A DNA stretch of 64,000 bases from Branchiostoma floridae (GCF_000003815.2 NC_049991.1:4365298-4429297), one strand, 5' to 3'. Counted from the first letter of the stretch, positions 11,829-26,900 are shown. Program-made: numbers and translations. The notes: generated by a model from the letters alone, not told the origin.

Positions 11829-11906
11829 ATGGCGTCCACGAGCGCCACCATGCGGAGGATGTTTGTCCTGCTGCTCCTGATCTATATTGTAGATTTTCGG
11901 GCTGAG
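11829..11906 (+). CDS. Exon 1: start codon and signal peptide
   Basis: Residues 1-26, [16 protein letters not shown]-type: a short polar N-region, a hydrophobic core ([10 protein letters not shown]), then FRAE. The ATG at 11829 has A at -3 and G at +4. A second in-frame ATG at 11850 (residue 8) sits in GCCACCATG and would also keep the whole signal peptide. The donor is GAG/GTAAGG, phase 0. Confidence 0.75.
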
Positions 11907-12090
11907 GTAAGGAACGATACATTTTGTGATACCGTATCAATTCATTACGTCGTAATGAGTAGATCAAAGACAAAGTCAGTGAATAGTTTCATCAGGTTGG
12001 TGTGTCCCTGAATATGTGCTTTGTTTACACCGACGTTTCGGTGACAGTCTCTCACCTTCCTTCACTAGCTAGTTCACATTACACTGACGC

Positions 12091-12123
<33 letters not shown>

Positions 12124-14864
12124 TTATGTATATGTGAATGCACATAAATGTAAACACTTGAAGTTTGTAAGCAGCGACACCTGTAGTTGCTGTGAAGCAA
12201 TATTGCCATGAGGAAGGTGACAAGCGGCCACCGAGACGTCGGTGGAAATAATTGATTAAAAGCAAAATTTCCTCTTGCAAATAGATCTGATTTGCTTGTG
12301 TTGGAAATAACAGTTAACGTTTCTTTGACACTAAAATACACAATTTTAATTTTTGAATTTTATCTGCAACAAGCTTAGACCATAGTATCATTCAGTGAAC
12401 ATAAGCGTTAGCACCAAATACATGCAGTCACCCATCTGATGTTATCGATCATAAACCATCGAAAACCAAATNNNNNNNNNNNNNNNNNNNNNNNNNNNNN
12501 NNNNNNNNNNNNNNNNNNNNNNNNNNNNNNNNNNNNNNNNNNNNNNNNNNNNNNNNNNNNNNNNNNNNNNNNNNNNNNNNNNNNNNNNNNNNNNNNNNNN
12601 NNNNNNNNNNNNNNNNNNNNNNNNNNNNNNNNNNCATAGTATCATTCAGTGAACATAAGCGTTAGCACCAAATACATGCAGTCACCCATCTGATGTTATC
12701 GATCATAAACCATCGAAAACCATACTTTAAAGGCAACCTAAGCAATATTACAGCGTCAAAGTGGAAATATTCTGAATAAGGCAATCTGCATGATATTGAC
12801 ATCTACTGCACTGTATTCTCATATTTACATCATTATTTCATACTTTGAGCTGTTAAAAACAGCCCAGAGACAAGTTGCACGAGGATATTCCTTATTATTG
12901 TACCCCCCCCCCCAAAAAAAATCTGGAATCTGGAATCCTTGTGCAACTCGTTCCCGCGCCATTTTTAACGGCTCAATTTATGAAATAATGATGTAAATGT
13001 GCTAAAATAGTGCATTAAATGTCAATATTATACAGACTGCCTTATTTAGAATATTTCCACTTTAAACAATGTAATATTGCTTAGGTTGCCTTTGAGTTCT
13101 TGATTCTTGCCACCGAATAATAAGATTAAACATTAATCATACCTTTCATGAGATCACAATAGACACCGACTGAACTTTGCACCACAGCCTGTAAAACAAA
13201 CACTATTTTACTAGCAGATGGTAGTTAATTATTGGAATACTAAATATTTTTTGCAATTAAAAAATCAACGTTTATTTTAATGCCGTTAGTGTCGTTAGCA
13301 CTTTCTGCACAATTCTGCTTCATAATATTGTCTCAAGGTAACATTATGATATATCAAGAAAATGAGGGTTCGTCTTCCACTCCCACAGGCTTTTTTGTTT
13401 TTCTGGCCACCAAACAAGCCAAACAAACCTAGCCACGGACCAACTCAAGAGGTACAAGGACATGGACAAGGTACGTGAGCTCGCTCGCCATTTTGATTAC
13501 GCATACGCGCTTAGCGGCATGAATTGTCACAGTGGTTAATATTTTAGAGGTAAAGTTCCAGGACTTGTAAAGGGTTCATGTTCTGGATCGTTATATCCGG
13601 CACACATATACATGTCCTGTGTGCCGCACCCGGATATATCCGGGATGGCGTATTCCCCCGAAGTATCAGCTTTGCGCGCGCGTAGCGCACAAACCCAGGA
13701 AGTTAGGGACTTCGGTTTTGTTCGGGGGGTTCTTTTTGGAGGTCAGCAGCCAACCCTGGCACTGATAGCATTTTATAGTGCTGAAACTCTGTCAGTTTAA
13801 GGGTTAAGAATTTCCAGACGTGTTTTGTTTCAGAAGCTGTCACCTTTGACATAAAGCCTGTAATTCATGTCGCTACGTATGCGCAATGGGAATAGTGAAA
13901 GAGTTTATTAATTTTCTCCATGGTTCTGTTTGTGCACCAATAAGTATGTGCATTTCTCAGAAAAACAAGTTTGTGCAGCGATGGGAATTGTGGGTGACAT
14001 GTCAAAGGAGAATGCCATTGAGACATAAGCAAAAGCACGTCTGGAAAATGTCATTAGGGGTGCCTAGTAAGTAATCATACGATCTTAACGGAAAACATAC
14101 GATCCACTACTAGGAAACATACGATCCTTACGGGAAACATACGATCCTTACGGGAAACATACGATGCTTACTAATCTTTTGGACCGACGCAAGGGTCACG
14201 TCACTCAAGCGGCAGATTCACGTGCACTATGGCGGCCTCGGGATTGCTCATTATTCGTTACGATATCTTTGCGTACGGGCTTATCACATCCTGCTAAACA
14301 TGAAAACCCCAACGTACACGGTTGGCCTCTTAGGCGGCATATTATTGTACCGACTATATGGAAAACGAAGTTCTCCAGAGTCCTTCATATTGAATTTGCC
14401 GCTGATGCCACGTGGTCCAGCAAATTAGTAGGGATCGTATGTTTCTAGTAGTGGGTCGTATGTTTTCCGTAAGGATCGTATGTTTTCTAATAGTGGATCG
14501 TATGTTTTCGGTAAGGATCGTATGTTTCTTAGTAGTGGATCCTATGTTTTCTATAAGGATCGTATGTTTTCCGTAAGGATCGTATGGTTACTAAGACACC
14601 CCTGGTCATGCAGATCGAGACAATGATTGGCGGTTTACTAGTTGTGGGCCTTCACTTTTGACATATTACCCACAATTCCTGTCATTGAATATGCGGACTC
14701 GGAATTATGAACGTGCTTTTAGATATCAGTCTAAGATTCTTACATGACTTCTTAAAATCATAAACTAGGTAGCATGTTATCGAGGAATCTGTATTTTTGA
14801 GATAGAAACATAGGTCAACGTTACAAGAGCCATTGGTAATGTGGGAAGGGGTTGTTCAATTCAT

Positions 14865-14900
<36 letters not shown>

Positions 14901-17900
14901 AGTTAGTCTATACAGACTATAACACTTATCAACCTACTGTTTTCAGTATTGCATTTATTGTATTAAGTATATTCTATTGTATTAAGTATGCTTCAAACTG
15001 TAGTTGTGTTCAGACAGATAAAACTTTCGTGCTCCTAACGCCACAATTTACAATGCACAAACAAGACGTCTCATTTGGTGTTTTCTTTTACATACCGCTA
15101 GATATAGCTGGCTACAAGGGCTGTTATGTGGACGGCGGAAACCGTGTGTTCCCCCATTCCTATACGTTTTCGAATAGCATGACCACAGCCATATGCAAGG
15201 CCCATTGCAAAAGGAACGGGTACGCCTATGCAGGTATGTATCTATACATGTATGAGTTTGGTGCTTTGTGGGTGTTTGCTACTATAACTGATTAACATAC
15301 ATTCGCATAATTCCACAGGCGCCATTATACTGCCACCTCAAAATAAGTTAGTATAGAGGTGTTCCCAAGATTGCCTTCCACACCTAAATATCTGAATTGT
15401 ATTACATTCAGGATATTTAACATTCAGCGTTCAAGACAATCTTGGGAAGACCTCTATACTACCGTTTTTTGAGGTGGTGGTATTATGGCACCTGGTGGAG
15501 TTATGATAGTCGATGTTACCTCCAGGAAGAACTGGTGGTTTACCTACGATTGAAGTGTTTTGGGCTGTGTATGTGTGTTCGTACCTATAAAACTCAAGAC
15601 CATTCTGATAAGTTTGTATGTTATGGGTAGTTCGACAGCGTTTGGGGGCCCTTTGCAGTATTTTCTAGGTACAGAGCCATAACATGCCGACATCACCTCC
15701 TAAAATAGTGTGGTACAGCCCATAGACAGATAGTCAGCCAGGTGAGGTTAATACCCTAATTTTTGGACACTTGTAATAGGTTGCTTGTCATCTCCATGAA
15801 AAAATATATACTTAACGTTAGTTTTACAGGGCATTTTACAGGGCATCATCATCATCATTATCATCATCTTCATCCTATTGCTGATTAATCAGCCGTAGTG
15901 GTAGCACAACATGTTATGCTGTGTTAATAGGCATTCTAGTCCCCCGGCGGCGCCTATCTCCTCTCCGGGGTGTGGTGAATGATGTAAATCACCGTATGGC
16001 TGATACGAGGCAGAGGTTTACTTAGACACCGTCTGGGAGATTTGTAGTGAATCACCAACTCCCGACTGAAGAATTTGCTCCATCGCACGTGTGGGGGGTT
16101 CTTTAACGTGCATGGGTGTGGCTCTCCTCATACACGGGACCTCTATTAAACGTCGTATCCGTATATTACACAATACTCTTGAAGTACTGATCATGCAAAT
16201 TACGGTCAAAGGGAATGTGAACGCACCATAATATTTTTGTGAATGATGCGTACGTCTTACTTGCGACAAATACGATCACATATACATAATCTACGTTACC
16301 TTGCATAGATTATGTATATGTGATCGCCATTTCATTTGTATGCACATATATACACATACAAGGTATTCTATTTTGGTAAAGACTCAATTGAAATAGATAA
16401 CACTTAATACAGCATTATTTGCATAATCACTGATGCAAAATAAAACAAGAAAATTTGCACAAACTTTATTTCATGACTCTATGGGGTCCCTGAACTCTTG
16501 TTGCATTTGATGATGTCCCTTTGCAGGCACAGAGGCCGCAAAGGAGTGTTACTGTGGGACGGCGGCGGAGTTCGGCAACCTGCCCGGGTCCCGGCCTCCC
16601 TCCGAATGCAACATAAGGTGCGGAGGCAACAGGAATGAGATCTGTGGAGGACCATGGCGGTTATCAATTTACTGGATTGAAGGTAAGACCGCATCAGCAT
16701 GTTAACGGTGACAGAAATTGTACATGAGTAGTAAGCTCTTTCACAGAGTTCACCACGCTTGTGTGATCAAGAGGAATCCTGGGTACTACGTCGAAGGTGG
16801 AGGCCCATCAGAAGACAACAGTCTCGTCTCAACCATTGTTAAGATTTGCGCGACAATGTCCGTAAAGCTATGACACCTGGTGGAATGTTAACGTGTGGGG
16901 CCTTCACCTTTGACATATTACCCATGAACCATTTAATCTTCTTTTCTTTTAAACGCTACTCACCTACGAACATGTACAGCCTTGTCTCAACTAATGTTTT
17001 GACTTGCATAACACAATTTATGCCCGGAGCGTAATGGTGCCTAAAAATGGTTTTGGACCTTCGATCCTCTTTGACAGAACTGCTGTCGCTGCACATGCCT
17101 AGTGAAGTCTGCGAAAGAGCTTATACTAGCAATAGCATTTAATACAAGGAAGGGTGTGGTCTCAATTTGTTGATGTTGCTTACCTTACTAGGTGGGGGCG
17201 GGGGAGGCACTACGACAAATACACACTACAGAGTGTACAACGAAGCAAAAACGTACTTCGATGCCAAGAGGCGGTGCCAGCAGAATGGTGGACATCTTGC
17301 TGATTTGAAAACACCTGCCATCGCTGCCGTTGTTGCAAGACTGGTGGACAGTAGGAACGGCTATTGGATCGGCCTGAATGATATCAACGTATGTGGTCAT
17401 GCGATGAATCTCTTTAGGATATAGTTCGGGTTAGGGGTAAGGGCTAGGGGTAATGGGTTAGGGTATAGAGTTAGTTTTAGGGGTTAGGGTTAGGGGTTAG
17501 GGGTAGGGATTAGGGTTAGGGTTAGGGTTAGAGGTTATGGGTAGGGATTGGGGTTAGGGTGAGGGGTTTGAGTTAGGGTTAGGGACTAGGGTCAGGGTCA
17601 GGGTTAGGGTTAGGGTTAGGGTCAGGGTCAGGGTCAGGGTTAGGGTTAGGGTTAGGGTTAGGGTTAGGGTTAGGGTTAAGGTTAGGGTTAGGGTTAGGGT
17701 TAGGGAAAAGGGTTAGTGGTTAGGGTTAGGATTAGGGTTAGGGTTAGGGTTAGGGTTAGGGTTAAGGTTAGGGTTAGGGTTAGGGAAAAGGGTTAGTGGT
17801 TAGGGTTAGGATTAGGGTTAGCTCTCGTTTTTTGGCACTTGTTTTGAGTGCTGAAGATTGGTTCTAAACTGGATTTCCAGTGCTGAATCTTACACTTGGT

Positions 17901-20900
17901 ATAACTTCAAACTTCACCATTTTTCACTTAAAAAAAGTAGTCAGTCTTACATTACCATTTATAAGTAAGGCAAAATAATGACAATTTCTAAGATATGCAC
18001 GAATGAACTATATTGCTAAACAGGTACGAGGTACAAGGCAACCAATGACATCTACTAGTTATATAGACAATAGCACTACGAGGCTTCATACAGAATATCT
18101 ATAACAACACAGTCATGTATATGATGAAACATAATTTCTGTTCTTATACAGCATGAGGGTGACTGGCGCTGGTCTGACGGTGTATCACTGAGCAGTTGTA
18201 GCTACCAGAACTGGTACCCTGGGGAACCCAACAACAGTGGTAATAACGAAGACTGTGTCCACCTGTTGGCCAACGAAGGTATGAGGTGGAACGATAACAG
18301 CTGCAATGCGAGGAACTACTTCATCTGTGAAACAGGCAAGTCCTTTCACAACTATGGTGAGAAGACCAAGACCTTAAACTGCAGCTGTTGTTAAGTGTAA
18401 TAAGTTATTAAACTGACTTGAGCGTCCACTAGAAATTTCTGTAAAGTAGAATATGTTTTTTTATACATTGCAACCTGGACCTTGCCGTCCTTTTGATAGA
18501 ATCCGGCGTCAATTTGTTACCGGGTCCCGGAATGATTTTAAGTCCGACTTAAATGAGCCCGGGCCCGGCCGTTCTCGAATGTGTCCCGGGAGCCACGGGT
18601 ATCCCATGAGGTCACATTGGCTACCCTTTTCCAATTCTAGTCGAATCCTGGCGAAATGAAACTTTACGAGCTTAGATTCGTCATAATTTGTAATCTGCTG
18701 GCTCAGATTTTTATGGACTAGAAGACAAGTCAGGCAACTGTCAACCACAGGACTTGAACTGTTCACGGCTAATTAACGGCCATGATAGGGAGACCAGGGT
18801 CAGTTGTATGTCTGTCAAGGGCTTCAGGGCCAGGCTAGTGTTATAGCAGCGATATGGTCCCACACGTGACCTAGTCTGTATCCCCCCCGTCCCATTTCAT
18901 GACTGGAGTACATTCCTTAGTGAGTAAAACGGCGTATTATGCTGAAGCAACGAAGTTATTTCTTTTACAAACTACGTCCTCATATGTATTTCTAATTCTA
19001 ATTTTATGTGATTTTCAGGAGGCGGACAAGTACAGTGCAACGGAATCCCTCCGGGTAGGCTAATCACCGTTCACCGTTCATGAAATAAAGAATTTCTGAA
19101 TGAGACTTGGAAATTTGTCTGAATTTCATTAAACTAATCCAAACATTATCCTTTAATCATAACTAGAGTAATACGACTCCATACCTTTGCCAAATAGTTT
19201 TATGGTACTGCAGTTTTCTGTTTATGTATATGTTTTGTCTGTTGTCAATATAACTCAAGAAGCTGTGAATGAATACTCCTTATTTTTAGTAGAGGGCGGA
19301 AAAAGGAAGGCCAAGTTCCATTATGGGCCTTCTATTGACTAATGTTACTGTGGCGGAGCTTCAAAATTACAAGTTTGAGGTTAAATGTTCTAAAAATGTC
19401 AGGTACATGGTTTTTAATTGGTAGATACTAGTAGCTCTCTGGACAAGGAGTAAGTGTTGTATGTCTGAGCCCCAAGCAGCTTTTTTTTTAAAGTGTAGTG
19501 GGTCTTTTTGTTACTTTTGAGGAGACTAACTCAAGTCATAATCGACGAATATTTATAGCTTTTGGTAGATAGGTACCTTAGACGATGATAAACATAACTA
19601 GAAAGGCCGGCATTTGCTTAAGTGTAAATACAGCATATTTCAGCCATCTCTCTCCCATGCAACGATAGACTGTTCCAAAATCACCCACGTGCGAAAACGG
19701 AACACCTCCACCAAAAATGAACAAAATAGACTCCTCCAGTGTACCCCATGTAAAAATCTTAAAATAGAACAGTCCAAAACACTTCCGCTAGAAATTAAAT
19801 TTCAAATCATTGCCGTCCAAAACTGCATCTAAAAAATTCCCCTCTGTGCAAAATGGACTCTTCCTGTGAAAACTCTATGTTAAGTGGAGCAGTACAAAAA
19901 TACTTCTATTGAAATAGGGCATTGAAATAATCACCAAAGTCCAAAAATGAATTTTGAATAAATGCCCCATGGCCACTTCAAGCAATAATTGACTCTTCTT
20001 GCTAACCCCATGAAAATTGGAAAATAAACCAGACTGAAAACATGGCATTTTGCATAACCAGCCCAGATTCCCCTTTGTAAAAAGTTAAACTTTCCTTTCT
20101 ATATCTTTCAGGCTTCTTCTGTTCCTGCTTTTGACAAAATAACATTTTGGTCTGACTTGCATACTTATATAGTTATGGGCATTCGTACAGAAAGCCATCT
20201 TATGATTATTTATCTTTCACAGAACCTATCAACCACGTATGCCTGGGTCAGCTGTCGTGTCAGACACCATCACGTATGATATTTCTCTTTTTTTTCCTTT
20301 GCATCTATTTCGTGTCTTCATCGATCTGAATGATCCCGATATTGTTGTTTAGTCAAGCTTCGAATTGTAAGTCAATAGATAATAATAGATGGTACTTAGT
20401 GTACATTGATCTATCTCTCACTCACTCTCTTTATCTCTCGCTTAGTGTCATAACTGTGAATCTCTGATATTATCCTCCAATCTTTTCATCAACCTACCCC
20501 ATTTCTTATGGATGATTTTCTGCAATATAGTTTTCGCTAAACCCAATGACAATAACACGTGATAGTCCAGCTTCAGTTTTCTTTTTCCTTTATTTTAGTT
20601 TGGGTAGGATGTCTTTGTAAGGACCGACATTTTCTTATTCCTATGTGCAACATGTGAGATGCTCCCTTGAATCTTCCTGAAGCAGCATTGTATCTCTGTA
20701 TTCTTTTCCCAATTTTGCTGTCCAGAACTCGCAGCCATACAAGAATCCTAAGGTGACCGGAAGGAAACATGGTTTTGAAGTTGAAATCTTGGAGTACATG
20801 TAGTCCAATGTCATAATCATCAACTTATAACAACTCTTTCCTCTTTATAAAATATTATCCTTGTTACTTGTAGCGGGTACGTGCGTGGCATGGGGTGATC

Positions 20901-23900
20901 CTCACTACATCACGTTCGACAACCGCCGTCACGACTTCCAAGGAACGTGCAAATACGTCCTGGTGCGTCACGCCGACTTCACGGTGGCAGTCCGTAACGT
21001 CCACCGTCCCGGTCATAGCCAGCAAGTAGCCTTCTGCGACCGTGTGGAGGTGACAGTGTACGGGTACAAAATCCAGATTCGCAGCGGGAGCGGGAGAGAC
21101 GTCCTGGTAAGTTCAAGGTACCGTTTAGTACCCCCAAAAAGGCCACGTGGCGTAACGGCAACGTGATTGGTCCAGAACCATAGATGTCTAGGGTTCGAAT
21201 TCGGATCCTGATATGTCAACGATCTAGTGTCCTATGTAAAGGGACTTAACACGACTTCCCTCACTTCACGTACACAGTAGGTACCTTAACAGAGGGTCTT
21301 AACTATGTAAAAATGGACGGGACTTTCCTTGTTTGGTGGATTGCTGCGGGTGCTTACCTGTACTAGTTGTCTTCGCCAGGTGGTTGCTTGCGCCAGGTGG
21401 TTCTCTGTGCCAGGTAAAAATCTTAAAATGGAACAGTCCAAAACACTTCCGCTAGAAATTAAATTTCAAATCATTGCCGTCCAAAACTGCATCTAAAAAT
21501 TTTGCCTGTGCCAGGTGTTTGCCTGCGTCAGGTGGTTGCCTTCGTCAGGTGGTTGCCTTCACCAAGCACTAGTTGCCTGTTTCATGTGTTGGCCTGTCGC
21601 AGGTGGTTGCCCGTACTTAGTCTGCACCTAGTCTAGTCAAGTGTCTTACTGAATTTCTCCATACCTTTCCCTAGGTGAATGGATACCGCCGAAGCCTTCC
21701 TGTCTGCTTGAACCGCAAGGTCTACATCTCCATCAGCGGTTTGAATGTGCTGATCGAGACTGACCACTGCTTCTCACTCATGTATGACGGGAATCACCGT
21801 GTGGAGATCAAAGTTCCCGCCTCCTACAAAGGAAAGGTAGGTTACAGGCAGTAGTTGGGACTACATGTAGCTCCTACTACAAAATCATCCCTTGACTAGC
21901 CTCCACCAGGCCTTCCTAGTTACTCGGGTACGGGAATCGTAGAATTCGGACAAAAAACTGGATAGGGAAATTGGATAGGGAAGCCAAGCTTATGTTCATG
22001 TTCGCCTCCGGGCGGCCAACCAACACCTCTTGTAGCAATACTAGTACTCCTTGCAAATTATTCTCTCTATAACAGCAAGTGTAGTCACTTGTGTAGTGTA
22101 GTCTAAAAGAGACTTGATCGTCGTTATGAAAGTAATTACATTCTCAGACTCGGTACCAATCAAATGCAAGAATTCCAGATAAATTACTCAATTGTAAATC
22201 GCAATGTTGTCAATAAAATTGCGACCTGTATAATCATTAGATTCATCAGGTAAAAAAAGATTTGCAGCAATTGCGGCGTTTTGTACCTTTTTGTAATTTT
22301 TTTCGAACGTTTGGGCTGGCACTTTCAATTGCGAATGCCTGGCAAAATTTCGCTTTATAGGTTGGTTACGAGGAAAAGATTGTTTTGTCTTCCACAGATT
22401 TTGTACGTTGTACGGAATCAGATTGCTAGGGCCTGTTTCCAGCTAAATGCCATCTACTATACTACTATGGTTTTACGTTTCAGCTTAGCGGAATGTGCGG
22501 AAACTACAACGGCCAGCCGAATGACGACAACCTGATGCCGGGAGGACAGGTCGCCTCCACCTCCCTTCTGTACGGCAACAGTTGGATCGCTCTTGATGAC
22601 AACACGTATGACTCAAATTTATCTTGTTTTTTTTTAGATGGTATCAAGCAGTATTTAGATCAAAATTAAGCTAAAGGAATCTGCAAGTTTCCAAACATTT
22701 GCCCGACCGAAGTGCTCGTTAAGGATTGATGAGGCAGCGATCGCATATCACGTGATTAGAGTTACATCATGTTCATGGAAGCCTATTGCGGCCCCCGTCT
22801 AAATGATGGCGTCCAACACACACAACTACAGTATCATTGTTCCTACATTGAGAAACGTTGCAATGATGAAACATAGGTATCCTAGCGACATCGAAACGGA
22901 AGCAAAGTAATTATTAGTACACAGAGGTGTTATAGAATAATTCTCTTTTGTCCTATGAAATTCAGTAATTCCTGCTGGACTTTTAAAAGGGTTTCAGATG
23001 TAAGAACACAACCTTTTGTGTGCAATCTTTCTATTCCAGCTGCCCGGACACAAGACCGCAGGACAATTTTGACTCCAACGATATCAGCCCGAGTGATTGG
23101 CAGTGGTACTCGCATCCGAGCAAGTGTGGACTCCTCAGAGCTACAAACGGACCGTTTCGCGTATGTTAACTGCTAAAAGAATGTACTTCTATTCAATCCT
23201 ACATTCCATGTATACCAGCTCCTTATGTAGAGGTGCACTATTGGTGGATGGCATTCACACCAGGAAAGCATGTCTAAAAGTATGTATGACTATGACTGCA
23301 TGTATGTGTTGTTTTTTTACTTAATTGACTGGCTATGTATGTATTTGCGTCTCCATTTGTGTCTCCATTCTGTAACATGTAGGAGATCTTTTCAAACGTA
23401 AACAGGTATAGTGCCTTCCATAGTTTTCTGCTTTCGTAATTTTCTTGTCTTAACAACGGTTTCACAACCCTTGTTTTGGTGACCGTCTGTCAACTCCGAC
23501 TGGTTCATATTGTACTGCAGTTATAGGTATCGCTGCTTACAGATGCGGACCCCAAACGTAGGTAAAGTACATTTTACATAGTATACATAGTAAAGTGATT
23601 ATATGCGATGTCCTCCCAGATAGGACAGCATCTATAAGCAGGGACACCTATAGTTGCATTGAGATGTGAACCAGTTAGACTTGCCCTGAGGAAAGTGACA
23701 GACGGTCATCGAAACATTGAAGCAGATACAAAATGGTTGTGAAAAATGTCCTTGTTCTTCGATTTCTTGTCCGACAGACTTGTCACTCCATTGTGAATCC
23801 ATCGGAGTTCGTGAAGACGTGCGTGTTCGACATGGCGGCGTACCGGGGCGACCAGCTGGTGCTGTGTCAGAACTTACAGGCGTACGCTGACGCATGCGTG

Positions 23901-26900
23901 TCAGCGGGAGGGAAACCACAGCAGTGGAGGAGAAGGGGATTCTGTGGTACGTACCCTAGTAGTGACTAGCCTATAGAAAATAAATTGGATACATAGATGG
24001 CTATTGCATATTTTATGTCTATATCTTTTTACTTGGGTCTATTTTGTTTTAACATAATATAGTACTACTACACTCAGGCTGCTTGATATTTTACTCTTTG
24101 ATACGTTGAAACTAAATGGATATCATGTGACAAGTAAAGATGCTTCACCTTCACGCTCACAGGTTTGTCCCGCCGAAATCACGGAACTTCACGCCTGAAT
24201 GTTCTCTCGCGAGAGCAGATTCAAAATGGCCGCGGAGCTTTGAAAATGGTCTATTAACCCATTCCCCTTTTTTCCACAGAGGTGCCGTGTCCACCTCACA
24301 GCCACTACTCCCAGTGTGCCACTCCCTGCCCCCGAACATGCGCAGACTCCGGCCCGAGGCCCTGTACGAGAAACTGCGTGGAGTCGTGTGTCTGTGATAA
24401 CGGTTATGTGCTCAGTGGTGCCCACTGCGTGCCTTTAAGCAGCTGTGGGTGCTCTAAGGACGGGAGCCTTTATGAGGTTTGTCAAATTTTAGATACTATA
24501 GATGATTGCAAATATCAAGCAACTGTCTTACTCCTATACTTTTATCATTACTATGCTTTATAGGCAGTTGCTGGGTATCTTTTGGTAAACTAATATTGGT
24601 TCACGTTATCATACTATAGTTAAAGGTCAATGACCTAGCCGACATGTTAACGATGACGTAAAACTAGGCCTTTAATCTATAACCACTGAATAAAGCACCG
24701 AGTGAGCGAGGCTGAAGCTTTCATAAATGTAGACAAAATGTTATGTTAAGAAATCTAATTAACCACATGATTACTGATATGTTAACCTAACCTAGCAACG
24801 TCTACTGACTGATGATGACAGTTATTTTGAACAAAACAAAGGATGGTGTTTTCGTTTTCGTCTATTTTCATACCAGAAAAACGAAGTCTGGATATCAGGA
24901 AACGAGATATGTACATGTCTGCCAACCAGACGTATACAATGTGAACCTCAAACTGGTACGTTTATCATTCGAACATATTTTACAAATATTCAAACATCGC
25001 CATATTCCAAACCAGGGCCCGGTCGGACTGTTGGTGGAAACATGAAATAGAAATGTCTAAGTGAAAATTAAAAAAAAAACACAAATAATGCCTGACCACG
25101 ACACTAAACGTCATCTTTTAATGTCTTTTATATCCTACATTTCGTTCCCTAATGCTACCCGGCCAGGCCCCGCTTTGGAAATTGACATAGTTCTTACCAG
25201 TATGATAAAACATATGTTATTAACTGATTTGTGCTGATTCCAACGGTATTTATATTTCGGCTATTAGCATGTTAAGTAACGACAGTAACGATCAGATGGA
25301 TATCTATTTTTGTAATTTCCTATTTCTGTTCTAATATAATTAGGTGGTGAAGTCCCGGTGGAAATCTGTGGTGAGTACAGAATCGCAATATCTTGATATA
25401 GTAACTCGACTATACGCTCAATATACTGCATACATAGACTTACTCTAACTGACGCTTTCTATCGATCTCTGTGTTGGTCTGTGTAATCAACGCCTTGATG
25501 AATAACGTGTTACTAGTATGGCAATGTTGTTTCCAACATATGGATGACTTCGGCACGTGCATCAATATTTGTCATTTTCTTTCTCTAAAAAGTTTTCGGC
25601 CATACTGTTTATACAAACCAGCTGCGAAATGAGCGAATGTATGTCGTGATTATGAATCGGAAATGAATAGTAATTTTGTAGAATGCCAAAGTCAAGGAAG
25701 ATGTGAAAGTACGAATATGAAGACTCTGTTGTTCGGTACCCTCTGCGTTTTATTTTGATCAGTCATTTGTTGGACTTACCTGACTACTTAAGCTAAGGGC
25801 ACAACCCGACGTGCAATTTGTCCGTACGTTTTTAGGAGGCCACGTCAGCCCCGTATTTCTGAAAACGTTCAGGCTGTACAGGGCAGGCAGGTCGCCCGTA
25901 CTGGCACGTAGGGGGGGGGGGGGGGGAGCGAATCTGTAGTCCGATGGCACACAAAGTTTTGCCTGCACGTGCACTGCGTGTCTGCGTGCTCCAAAATTTG
26001 TCTGATTCCCTACGACTTTGCACGGAGGCGGTACTTACCACTTACGGATCCCCAAGATTGCCCACGTTTTGGCACGTACTCGTAGACAGCACGTACGGCG
26101 AGTTGTGCCCTTAGCTTAAGCCTAATCATGTAGGTAGCTTTTTTTTCAAATTGTTGTTGTCGCACTTCTTACCACAGGAACGGGCTGGAACACGGTAGTA
26201 GGGTCTTTGTCGTTCGTGTCCATCGGATTCTGCGGCGTTTGGGGCGTGGACTCCGCCGGAGTGGTCTACTACCGAGTGGGCACGTACGGTAACGAGGGAG
26301 CTGCAGGGACGGGGTGGCTGACAGTAACCGGTGTCAGGCTTGTACAGATCAGTTCCGGCCAGGGCATCGTGTGGGGAGTCACAGCAAGATACAGGGTCTA
26401 TGTGCGAATCGGTACGTACTACGTACAATTGTTCACGTTACTTGATATGCTACGGTTACAATTGAGACGGTGCCCGTCGGGGTAGTAGCCCCGGCCCGGC
26501 TCTAAAGCAGGCGGTCTGTCGGATACAGCAGGGGTCCGTATGCACGATTAGGTCACACCATCTATTTGATGCTGGGCTGAGTTTAATTGCAAGTTAATAA
26601 ATGTGGGATCCGACCATGGCATAATATAATCTGGCATCCAAAGGGTGTTCCACGTCCACGCGGCCACGTAGGGTTCACGCCCGAAAGAGCAACAAAAAAG
26701 CACGTTAGGTACCCGGTAAGGACCTTTTTCAGTCGTGACCGCAGAATGTCACTTGACTGACAAATTGCACAAGCTTCATGAATTTGTGACAATTTTCCCT
26801 TGCGTCAAGTACGGCACAGAGGCCTCGCAGAGGCGGCATCAGCAAACTTCTTCGTGGGGGTAGAGGAACTATTGATCCTCTGAAGCATCATTTCCTGCAT

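Noticed and set aside
12439-12645. ORFs through runs of N
   Set aside because: They consist of unknown residues in assembly gaps. The same applies to 34650-35045 and 63325-63672.
14164-14448. Small membrane-protein-like ORF in the centre of FB-1 (contains [14 protein letters not shown])
   Set aside because: Short, no homologue recognised, overlapping open frames in two phases, and located in an intron within a transposon. It might be a captured fragment but nothing supports it.
14055-14604. CRISPR-like array from regularly spaced CATACGATC units
   Set aside because: The genome is eukaryotic, the units are contiguous with no spacers, and the two arrays are inverted arms of a fold-back element with target duplications.
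17426-17821. True chromosome end
   Set aside because: The gene continues in frame on both sides of the TTAGGG array, and the array is imperfect.
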